From: Candidatus Pullichristensenella stercoripullorum
GTDB taxonomy: Bacteria; Bacillota; Clostridia; Christensenellales; Aristaeellaceae
Direction of reading: 5' to 3'
DNA length: 10,416 bases
Assembly: GCA_018712885.1 (NCBI GenBank)
Contig: DVGE01000295.1
Coordinates: 1 to 10,416 of the forward strand
Positions 1 through 5,709 of the stretch are shown piece after piece. The notes below the pieces were generated by a model that worked only from the letters and a program-made list of their open reading frames with translations, did not search any database and was not told the DNA's origin. The translations under genes and the position numbers were made by a program. Position 1 is the first letter of the stretch, and each line of letters starts with the position of its first letter.

Positions 1-619
1 CGATGTTGGCGGCGTAGACCACCTTTTTCATCGTCAAAAGGAACCAACTCTCGGCCACTTCCAGAAGTTCCTTGGAAAGCGCCGCCGTGCGCGCGGGCTT
101 GCCTTCGTTCATATGGGCAAGGAGGATGTCGGCGCACTCCAGTTCATCCTGAAACTTCTTTTCGCCGTTGCGCACCAGATGGGCGGCCTTTTCGCGGCGG
201 CGGGAGACGGTTTCGATGTCGGCGAGGATCAGTTCGGTCTGGATGGTGTCGATGTCGCGCGCGGGATCGACGCTGCCGTCGACGTGGACGACGTTCTCGT
301 CCTCAAAGCAGCGCACCACGTGGACGATGGCGTCCACTTCGCGGATGTGGGAGAGGAACTTGTTGCCCAAACCCTCGCCGTGGCTGGCGCCCTTGACCAG
401 GCCGGCGATGTCGACAAACTCCAGCGTCGCCGGGGTATACTTTTCCGGGTGATACATTTCCGCAAGCACGTCCAGCCGCTCGTCCGGCACGGCGACCACG
501 CCGGTGTTCGGCTCGATGGTGCAGAAGGGGTAATTCGCCGCCTGCGCGCCGGCGCAGGTGATGGCGTTGAACAGCGTGCTCTTGCCCACGTTGGGCAGAC
601 CCACCACGCCCAGTTTCAT
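1..619 (-). CDS. ychF: YchF/OLA1-type ATPase (partial, C-terminus beyond window)
   Basis: Translation from the ATG at 617-619 gives 206 codons of the Obg-related P-loop NTPase YchF, running off the left edge. Visible: the P-loop GLPNVGKST at residues 7-15, the G3-type stretch DIAGLVKGAS followed by HGEGLGNKFL, then IREVDAIVHVVRCF, a charged helical (coiled-coil) insert starting around RRREKAAHLV, and YAANI at the edge, just where the family has the NxxE motif that gives it preference for ATP over GTP. Family members bind ribosomes and take part in stress and redox responses; the exact role here is inferred from family only. GGAGG sits 9 nt before the ATG, which fixes the start. It lies 82 nt downstream of the phosphoglucomutase gene on the same strand and may share its transcript; no clear promoter was seen in the gap. 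Confidence 0.95.
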   Translation of the reverse strand, partial: MKLGVVGLPNVGKSTLFNAITCAGAQAANYPFCTIEPNTGVVAVPDERLDVLAEMYHPEKYTPATLEFVDIAGLVKGASHGEGLGNKFLSHIREVDAIVHVVRCFEDENVVHVDGSVDPARDIDTIQTELILADIETVSRRREKAAHLVRNGEKKFQDELECADILLAHMNEGKPARTAALSKELLEVAESWFLLTMKKVVYAANI

Positions 620-649
620 CGCTTATGACCTCCGTTCGCCGCCAACGAC

Positions 650-673
650 GGGCGCGACCTTTCCGCCGCGCCC
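650..673 (-). repeat. Inverted repeat between pgcA and ychF
   Basis: A perfect 7-bp stem (GGGCGCG / CGCGCCC) encloses a 10-nt loop in the 82-nt gap between the mutase stop and the ychF start. There is no T run after it on the minus strand, so it is not a typical intrinsic terminator. It could be a transcript-stabilising or processing hairpin, or chance in GC-rich DNA. Confidence 0.3.
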
Positions 674-701
674 GCGTATGGTGACCTGTTTTGTGTTTTT
701 C

Positions 702-2384
702 TCATTTCACGCCCATGCGCTCGCGCAGGCTGGCGATGTAGGCGTCGAGCAGCCTGTTCGTCTCCTCGTGGCTGTCGGTGACCGCGCCGGCGTAGATCTT
801 GATCTTCGGCTCGGTGCCGGAGGGGCGCACGCAGGCCCAGCCCTGTTCGAGCGTGTAGTAGAGCACGTCGCTCTTCGGCTCGCTCATCATGTAGTCGCGC
901 GTGCTCATCACGCGGGAGGGGCCGACCTTTTCCACGCCCTCGTCGCGCAGGGCCTTCATGATGGCCTGCATCTTTTCCAGGCCGTCCTTGCCCGGCAGCA
1001 CGACGGATACAGTGCGCTCGCCAAAGACGCCGAACTCCTCGTAGAGCTCCTCGATGGCGTCCACCAGCGTCATGTTCTTCTTCTTGTAGTAGCAGGCGGC
1101 CTCGGCGATGAGCATCACGGCATTGACGCCGTCCTTGTCGCGCACGTCGGTGCCGGAGAGGAAGCCGTAGCTCTCCTCGAAACCGAACTCGAAGGTGTTG
1201 GAGCCCGTTTCCTCAAACTGCTGGATCTTCTCGGCGATGAACTTGAAGCCCGTGAGCACGTCGAACAGCTCGGTATCGTACTTCAGGCAGATGGCGCGCG
1301 CCATTTCCGTGGAGACGATGGACTTGACCGCCGCGGCGTTTTTGGGAAGCGTCCCCAGCGCCTTTTTCTGGGAAAGTATGTAGTGCAGGAGGATGCAGCC
1401 GATCTGGTTGCCGGTGAGCAGGCGCACATCGCCCGAGGCGGTCAGGCAGGCCACGCCCACGCGGTCGCAATCCGGGTCGGTGCCCACGCACAGGTCGGCG
1501 CCGAGCTTTTTCTGCATGGCCACGGCCAGGTCGAAGGCGTCCTTTTCCTCCGGGTTGGGCACGCGCACGGTGGGGAAGTTGCCGTTGGGCAGTTCCTGTT
1601 CGGGCACGACAAAGACGTTCTCCACGCCGATCTCTTTGAGTACGCGGCGCACGGGGATGTTGCCCGAGCCGTGCAGCGGGGTGTAGACGATCTTCAGCGT
1701 TTTGCCCATCTCGCGGGTCAATTCGGGGTTGACGGCCAGTTTCTCCACGGCGGCGATGTAGGCGTCGTCCACCTCCGGGGGGATGGTGATAAGCAGGCCC
1801 TTTGCGCGGGCTTCCTTTTCGTCCATGGGCCTGGCGTCGCCGTAGCCGATGTCGGAAAGACGGCCGGTGATGATGGCGGCGCGGTCCGGCGGGAGCTGGC
1901 CGCCGTCCTCCCAATAGACCTTGTAGCCGTTGTACTTGCTGGGGTTGTGGCTGGCGGTGATGACCACGCCTGCGAGACAGTGAAGGTGGCGCACCGTGAA
2001 GGAAAGCACCGGCACGGGGCGCAGCGAATCGAACAAAAACGCCTTCACGCCCTGCGAGGCGAGGATCAGCGCCGTTTCGCGGGCGAACTCCTTGGAGAAA
2101 TTGCGGGAATCGTAGCCGATGGCCACGCCGCGCTCGGCGCCGCCCTCGTGTTCCTTGACCAGCGCCGCCAGCGCCAGCGTCACGCGGCCGACGGTATAGC
2201 GGTTCATGCGGTTGGGGCCAAGGCCGAGCACGCCGCGCATGCCGGCGGTGCCGAAGGAGAGCTCGCGGTAGAAGCGGTCTTCGAGCTCGCCAAGGTCGTT
2301 TTCAAGGGCGCGCAGCTCTTGCTGCTCCTGCGCGTTGCCCGCGGTCAGCGCGAGCCAGTTCTGGTATTCCTGCATGCTATTCAT
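702..2384 (-). CDS. pgcA: Phosphoglucomutase / phosphomannomutase (PgcA type)
   Basis: A 560-residue alpha-D-phosphohexomutase that interconverts glucose-1-phosphate and glucose-6-phosphate (or the mannose equivalents) in the cytoplasm, supplying sugar nucleotides for wall and surface polysaccharide. The four family signatures appear in order: the phosphoserine loop TASHNPSKYNGY (Ser145), the metal-binding loop DPDCDR (Asp303, 305, 307), the sugar-binding loop GFEESYG (residues 401-407), and a C-terminal phosphate-binding RPSGTEPKIKIY. Length fits the roughly 580-residue PgcA group of Firmicutes rather than the shorter GlmM or ManB groups; the exact sugar preference cannot be read from sequence. 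The start ATG overlaps the stop of the upstream ferritin-like gene (ATGA), with GAGGG 7 nt upstream inside that gene, so translation is probably coupled. A second ATG lies three codons in. Confidence 0.95.
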   Translation of the reverse strand: MNSMQEYQNWLALTAGNAQEQQELRALENDLGELEDRFYRELSFGTAGMRGVLGLGPNRMNRYTVGRVTLALAALVKEHEGGAERGVAIGYDSRNFSKEFARETALILASQGVKAFLFDSLRPVPVLSFTVRHLHCLAGVVITASHNPSKYNGYKVYWEDGGQLPPDRAAIITGRLSDIGYGDARPMDEKEARAKGLLITIPPEVDDAYIAAVEKLAVNPELTREMGKTLKIVYTPLHGSGNIPVRRVLKEIGVENVFVVPEQELPNGNFPTVRVPNPEEKDAFDLAVAMQKKLGADLCVGTDPDCDRVGVACLTASGDVRLLTGNQIGCILLHYILSQKKALGTLPKNAAAVKSIVSTEMARAICLKYDTELFDVLTGFKFIAEKIQQFEETGSNTFEFGFEESYGFLSGTDVRDKDGVNAVMLIAEAACYYKKKNMTLVDAIEELYEEFGVFGERTVSVVLPGKDGLEKMQAIMKALRDEGVEKVGPSRVMSTRDYMMSEPKSDVLYYTLEQGWACVRPSGTEPKIKIYAGAVTDSHEETNRLLDAYIASLRERMGVK

Positions 2385-2857
2385 AATTCAGCCCTCTGGC
2401 GGCACAGCCTGCGCATGTGCCCGCGCTCCTGTTCTGCGATCTCCAAAAAGACGTTGCGGGCCGCCTCGTCGCTGCTGAGGCGGGCGAGCTCGAGGTAGAA
2501 GAGGATGGAGTCCTTCTCCGAAACGATGGCGTAGTCCAGCACGGCGCGGATGTCGTCAAAGCCCTCCTCGCGCAGGGCCATGAGCCCGCCGGGGAAGACG
2601 ATGTCCGCGGCCACGGCGCTTAGGTAGGCGCTGGCTTCCTCGCCATAGGAGGCGTGCTCGGCGCGCCGGGCAAGCGCCTCTTCGTAAAGGCGGCCAAACT
2701 CAGCGGCGTGGGCGACCTCGTCGTTTGCCAGGGCGGAGAGCATGTCCACGACTTCGCGCTTCCTGCTCACACGCGCCGCCTTGCGGTACATGGCTTCGCC
2801 GCGCTTCTCCATCTCGATGGCGATGCGCAGGCCCTCCAGATCGTTAAAATCGTGCAT
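2381..2857 (-). CDS. Rubrerythrin-family (ferritin-like diiron) protein
   Basis: A 158-residue protein made of two related helical halves, each carrying the diiron pattern of rubrerythrins: Glu17 seven residues before Tyr24 and ExxH at Glu47/His50 in the first half; Glu114 seven residues before Tyr121 and ExxH at Glu144/His147 in the second. So a full ligand set is present. The C-terminal rubredoxin domain (CxxC pair) of classical rubrerythrin is absent, so electrons would have to come from a separate partner. Members usually reduce hydrogen peroxide or handle iron in anaerobes; the function here is inferred. GGAGG lies 6 nt before the ATG. The gene sits 18 nt after the DUF1858 gene and overlaps pgcA by 4 nt, so the three are probably one operon, with the CxxC DUF1858 protein a possible redox partner. 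Confidence 0.88.
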   Translation of the reverse strand: MHDFNDLEGLRIAIEMEKRGEAMYRKAARVSRKREVVDMLSALANDEVAHAAEFGRLYEEALARRAEHASYGEEASAYLSAVAADIVFPGGLMALREEGFDDIRAVLDYAIVSEKDSILFYLELARLSSDEAARNVFLEIAEQERGHMRRLCRQRAEL

Positions 2858-2875
2858 ACCGCGCCTCCGGGGAAG

Positions 2876-3076
2876 TTACTTGTCCTTGAAGTACTCGTTG
2901 AGGGCCTTGACCAGCGCGTCGGCGTCCACGCCGTGGACCATGCTGGCCATTTCGATGGACTCGCCCACGGACATGGGGCAGGAGAGGCAGTGCATGCCGT
3001 GGGCCATGAACACGGGCGCGCAGCCGCGGTCCCTGGAAAGCACCTCGCCGATGGTCATGCTCTTATCAATGGTCAT
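2876..3076 (-). CDS. DUF1858 domain protein (CxxC redox-disulfide type)
   Basis: A 66-residue protein beginning MTIDKSMTIGEVL and containing the hallmark AHGMHCLSCPMSVGESIE, with a CxxC pair, followed by a helical tail. This is the small DUF1858 domain, also described as a hybrid-cluster-protein-associated redox disulfide domain and found at the N-terminus of ScdA/Ric-type iron-sulfur repair proteins. A role in thiol redox or iron-sulfur/NO stress is inferred from that association. The frame extends 11 codons upstream to another ATG, but AGGAGG lies 8 nt before the ATG at 3074-3076, which decides the start. It is the first gene after the promoter at 3158-3186 and is followed 18 nt later by the ferritin-like gene. 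Confidence 0.88.
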   Translation of the reverse strand: MTIDKSMTIGEVLSRDRGCAPVFMAHGMHCLSCPMSVGESIEMASMVHGVDADALVKALNEYFKDK

Positions 3077-3157
3077 GAAAGAAACCTCCTGATCTCTATT
3101 CGCGGGCATCCTCCGCCGGGCGGAGCGGCCAGAGCGGCCTTCTTACCCATTCACTTC

Positions 3158-3186
3158 ATTTTACAGCAAAACGCCACGGAAAGCAA
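3158..3186 (-). promoter_or_regulatory. Sigma-A-type promoter for the DUF1858 - rubrerythrin - pgcA run
   Basis: On the minus strand, TTGCTT (3181-3186) and TAAAAT (3158-3163) are separated by exactly 17 nt. The -10 matches five of six consensus bases, the -35 only three. It would give a leader of roughly 75 nt containing a small GC-rich hairpin (CTCCGC / GCGGAG at 3111-3125) before the ribosome binding site. Confidence 0.6.
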
Positions 3187-3198
3187 GTGTTTTGCCCG

Positions 3199-3219
3199 CG
3201 TGCGCGCAAGAAACGCACG
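3199..3219 (-). repeat. Hairpin just after the fucosidase gene
   Basis: A 6-bp stem CGTGCG / CGCACG with a 9-nt loop lies about 20 nt past the fucosidase stop. No U run follows on the minus strand, so at best it is a weak or Rho-assisted end of that transcript. Nothing better resembling a terminator was seen before the next promoter. Confidence 0.3.
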
Positions 3220-3237
3220 ATTTGGTCGGCCGCGCGG

Positions 3238-4479
3238 TCATTTGCCCAGCGGCTCGAAGCGTATCTCCGCCTCCGCCACCTCCACGCAGATCACCGTGTC
3301 GATCTCCCCCGCACGTCCCTCCGGCAGGGCGATGCGCCAGGAATGTACGTGTTCGCAGGTCTCCCGCTCCACCACGGTCAGCGGCGTGCCGTCCGCGAGC
3401 AGGTAGGCGCGCAGCGGCGTGTTGCCCATGTTGATGAGGTAGATCTCGGGCATGTCCTCAAACACGTGGATGTACAGCTTGCCCGGCCTGGCGGTGAAGT
3501 AGCCCCACTCGATGTCGTAGGGATAGGTGGGCACGGGGCGCGTTGCGTAGATGCTCTCCCCGTTCAGGCGCATGAAGCGCCCGATGGCCCGCAGCGCCTC
3601 CACGCTTTCCCGGGGGAGGCTGCCCCGCGCGTCTGGGCCAACGTTGAGCAGGTAGTTGCCGCCCCGGCTGACGATGCGCACCAGATCGCGCACCATCGCC
3701 TCCGGTCGCTTCCAGCGCCTGCGCCCCGCGGCGTAGCCCCAGGTGCCGTTCATGGTGGCGGGCACTTCGAAGGGGCCGTCGCAGGCCAGCAGGGGGATGA
3801 AGTCGTCGCCGGTGGTCATGTAGTCGCCCAGCTCGTGGCCCACGCGGCCGCTGACCAGACAGTCCGGCTGCAAAGTGCGCACCAGGTCGCGCATGCGCAG
3901 GCAGTCCGCGCGCGGCATGTCCATGGGCGTGTCGTACCAGACAAGGCCCAGCGGCCCGTAGCCCTCCAGCAGTTCGCGCACCTGCGGCAGGCACTTTTGT
4001 TCAAGGTAGCCCTGAAACGCCTGCGGGGATACGGTCTTGCCCTCCTCCAGCCCGCCGGGATGATCCCAGTCCTGCGCCTGCGAATAGTAAAAGCACAATC
4101 GCACGCCGTGGCGGTCGCAGGCGCGTTTGAGTTCCATGGCCACATCCCGGCCAAAGGGCGTCGCGTCCACGATGTTGTAGCGGCTCGCGCGCGAATGGTA
4201 CATGGCAAAGCCGTCGTGATGCTTGGCGGTGAAGACGATATAGCGCATCCCCGCCTCGCGGCAGAGGCGGACGATGGCGTCCGCGTCAAAGTCCACCGGG
4301 TCGAAGCGCCCGGCGAGGGTCCGGTATTCCTCCGGCGGTATGTGCAGATCGTGCATGATCCACTCGGCGTTGCCGCCGCTTTCGCGCCCGGCGTAGCTGC
4401 CCGCCAGCAGCGCGTACAGCCCCCAGTGGATGAACATGCCGAATTTCGCCTCCCGCCACCACGTTCCCCGTTCTTCCAT
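3238..4479 (-). CDS. Alpha-L-fucosidase (GH29)
   Basis: A 413-residue glycoside hydrolase of family 29, which removes terminal alpha-L-fucose from glycans (host mucin, milk or plant xyloglucan sugars) by a retaining mechanism. Seen in order: WWREAKFGMFIHWGLYAL (HWG at residues 18-20), FTAKHHDGFAMY (KHHDGF at 86-91), and PLGLVWYD, where Asp183 sits at the position of the family nucleophile (usually WFDG; here WYDT). Later come GGNYLLNVGPDARG and the C-terminal beta-rich part. The acid/base glutamate is not conserved across GH29 and I do not assign it. No signal peptide, so it probably acts on imported oligosaccharides. Two upstream in-frame ATGs (4545, 4515) are rejected: the promoter -10 at 4517-4522 overlaps them, while TGGAGG lies 9 nt before the ATG at 4477-4479. 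Confidence 0.92.
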   Translation of the reverse strand: MEERGTWWREAKFGMFIHWGLYALLAGSYAGRESGGNAEWIMHDLHIPPEEYRTLAGRFDPVDFDADAIVRLCREAGMRYIVFTAKHHDGFAMYHSRASRYNIVDATPFGRDVAMELKRACDRHGVRLCFYYSQAQDWDHPGGLEEGKTVSPQAFQGYLEQKCLPQVRELLEGYGPLGLVWYDTPMDMPRADCLRMRDLVRTLQPDCLVSGRVGHELGDYMTTGDDFIPLLACDGPFEVPATMNGTWGYAAGRRRWKRPEAMVRDLVRIVSRGGNYLLNVGPDARGSLPRESVEALRAIGRFMRLNGESIYATRPVPTYPYDIEWGYFTARPGKLYIHVFEDMPEIYLINMGNTPLRAYLLADGTPLTVVERETCEHVHSWRIALPEGRAGEIDTVICVEVAEAEIRFEPLGK

Positions 4480-4516
4480 CGTGCCCAGCCTCCATTTTTT
4501 GCGCGTTTCTTCCATT

Positions 4517-4545
4517 ATTATATCGCCCGGGCCGGACGGAGGCAA
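4517..4545 (-). promoter_or_regulatory. Promoter of the fucosidase gene
   Basis: TTGCCT (4540-4545) and a perfect TATAAT (4517-4522), minus strand, 17-nt spacer. Transcription would begin near 4510, which puts the strong TGGAGG in the leader and makes 4479 the start codon. No catabolite-repression operator was recognised. Confidence 0.65.
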
Positions 4546-4599
4546 GGGAAAATATCAGGATGCTGACAAAGCGGGCAGGCCAGGAAGCTGTACTTGCGT

Positions 4600-4614
4600 C
4601 CGATCTTTTATCGG
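4600..4614. repeat. Inverted repeat in the divergent fucosidase/dapF region
   Basis: CCGAT-CTTTT-ATCGG, a perfect 5-bp inverted repeat with a 5-nt centre, between the two divergent promoters (4480-4735 has no gene). It lies about 55 bp upstream of both -35 boxes. It could be a regulator site, but is short enough to be chance. Confidence 0.25.
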
Positions 4615-4674
4615 GGCAGTTTTCGCGGTCGCGGCTTTATCAGCGCCCGGAAAATATCTTTTGCGCGCCGCGCC

Positions 4675-4703
4675 TTGGCAAAGCGCCCGCCTTTTGGTAT
4701 AAT
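4675..4703 (+). promoter_or_regulatory. Promoter of dapF
   Basis: TTGGCA (4675-4680, five of six consensus bases), 17-nt spacer, perfect TATAAT (4698-4703). Start of transcription would be near 4710, giving a leader of about 26 nt. Confidence 0.8.
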
Positions 4704-4735
4704 GGAGGGAAAGGAAAGAAGCGGGAGATGCTCGG

Positions 4736-5539
4736 ATGAAATTCGTCAAAATGCACGGCCTTGGCAATGACTTTGTCTTTTTCGGCGGCGAGGACGCCCG
4801 GCGCGTGGAGGCAAACGACCCCGCGGCGCTGGCGCAGAAGCTCTGCCAAAAGCACTTCGGCGTTTGCGCCGACGGGCTGGTGCTGATCCTGCCCTCCGCA
4901 AGCTGCGACGCGCGCATGCGCATCTTCAACCCCGACGGCAGCGAGGCGGAGATGTGCGGCAACGCCCTGCGCTGCGTGGGCAAGTACCTCTACGAGACCG
5001 GCGCGGTGCGGAGCGACTGCATGAGCGTGGAGACGCTCGGCGGCGTCAAGCCCCTGCGCGTCAGCGTGCAGAACGGCCGCGTGACTTCCGTGGCCGCGGA
5101 CATGGGCGAAGCAAAGCTGGGCGAAACGGTGAAGATCGACTTGGGCGGCCGCGAGACCGCCTTCCTCACCGTGGACATGGGCAACCCCCACGCCGTCACC
5201 TACGACCTCTTCCCCGGCGACGTGGAATTTGAGCACTTCGGCCCCTGCGTGGAGCGCCACCCGCACTTCCCCAAGCGCACCAACGTGGAGTTCTGCCGCG
5301 CGCTGTCGCCCACGCGGGCGGAGGTGCGCGTCTGGGAGCGCGGCGCGGGGCCGACGCTGGCCTGCGGCACCGGCGCTTCGGCGGCTTTCGCGGCGGGCGT
5401 GCACCTGGGCCATCTGCGGGAAAAGGCGGAAGTGGACCTGCCCGGCGGGCGGCTGTTGTTCAAGTTCGGCAAGAGCGGCCACGTGATCGTCAGCGGCCCG
5501 GCGGAGATCAGCTTCTTTGGGGAGCTGCCGGAGGGATGA
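4736..5539 (+). CDS. dapF: Diaminopimelate epimerase
   Basis: A 267-residue cofactor-independent racemase converting LL- to meso-diaminopimelate, the lysine precursor and peptidoglycan cross-linking residue. Both halves of the pseudo-symmetric fold show their signatures: MKFVKMHGLGNDFV at the N-terminus, then NPDGSEAEMCGNALRC with active-site Cys74; MGNPHAV at 148-154 and KRTNVEF at 180-186; and ERGAGPTLACGTGASA with the second active-site Cys210. Length is normal for the family and nothing is missing. GGGAG lies 8 nt before the ATG. It appears as a single gene under its own strong promoter, divergent from the fucosidase. No convincing intrinsic terminator follows it, so some read-through into the Abi module is possible. 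Confidence 0.97.
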   Translation: MKFVKMHGLGNDFVFFGGEDARRVEANDPAALAQKLCQKHFGVCADGLVLILPSASCDARMRIFNPDGSEAEMCGNALRCVGKYLYETGAVRSDCMSVETLGGVKPLRVSVQNGRVTSVAADMGEAKLGETVKIDLGGRETAFLTVDMGNPHAVTYDLFPGDVEFEHFGPCVERHPHFPKRTNVEFCRALSPTRAEVRVWERGAGPTLACGTGASAAFAAGVHLGHLREKAEVDLPGGRLLFKFGKSGHVIVSGPAEISFFGELPEG

Positions 5540-5594
5540 ACAATGGCGCTTGCCCTGCAAACGGGCGTTGAACGCGAAAAGTTTTCCTGCCGTA

Positions 5595-5623
5595 TTGACG
5601 GAACGGACGTTCGATGTTATAAT
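5595..5623 (+). promoter_or_regulatory. Strong promoter of the ncRNA-Abi module
   Basis: TTGACG (5595-5600, five of six consensus bases), 17-nt spacer, perfect TATAAT (5618-5623). One of the two best promoters in the window. Transcription would begin near 5630, immediately before the structured leader and 80 nt before the Abi start codon. Confidence 0.8.
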
Positions 5624-5630
5624 ATACATG

Positions 5631-5692
5631 GGAGAGCCCACCACGCCTCGGGCGTCGCAAGACGCACTGCGGACCACGGTGGGACTTTTTCT
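5631..5692 (+). ncRNA. Putative Abi-associated structured RNA (candidate RNA antitoxin)
   Basis: The 80-nt leader between promoter and Abi gene folds compactly. CCCACC (5637-5642) pairs perfectly with GGTGGG (5678-5683), closing a 35-nt domain. Inside it GCGTC (5652-5656) pairs with GACGC (5661-5665) around a GCAA tetraloop of the GNRA class; CGC (5644-5646) can also pair with GCG (5669-5671). A run of five T (5686-5690) follows the closing stem, so RNA polymerase may stop there and release an RNA of roughly 60 nt. An alternative hairpin (ACGCC / GGCGT, 5643-5655) would exclude the GNRA hairpin. AbiF genes are known to be stably linked with a conserved RNA that acts as antitoxin; assigning this leader to that class is inference from position and structure. 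It might instead be only a cis-acting leader. Confidence 0.6.
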
Positions 5693-5709
5693 ACCTGGGA
5701 GGCGGTCGC

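Noticed and set aside
558..2498. A 646-codon open frame on the plus strand opposite pgcA and the ferritin-like gene
   Set aside because: The minus-strand genes here carry complete family motifs and ribosome binding sites. The plus-strand product is a His/Ala/Val-rich sequence without any domain, a usual by-product of GC-rich codons read in reverse.
3187..4566. A 459-codon plus-strand frame opposite the fucosidase
   Set aside because: The minus strand has clear GH29 motifs, promoter and ribosome binding site; this frame is its antisense shadow.
5540..5590. A terminator after dapF (GCCC/GGGC stem)
   Set aside because: The stem is only 4 bp and no U run follows it.
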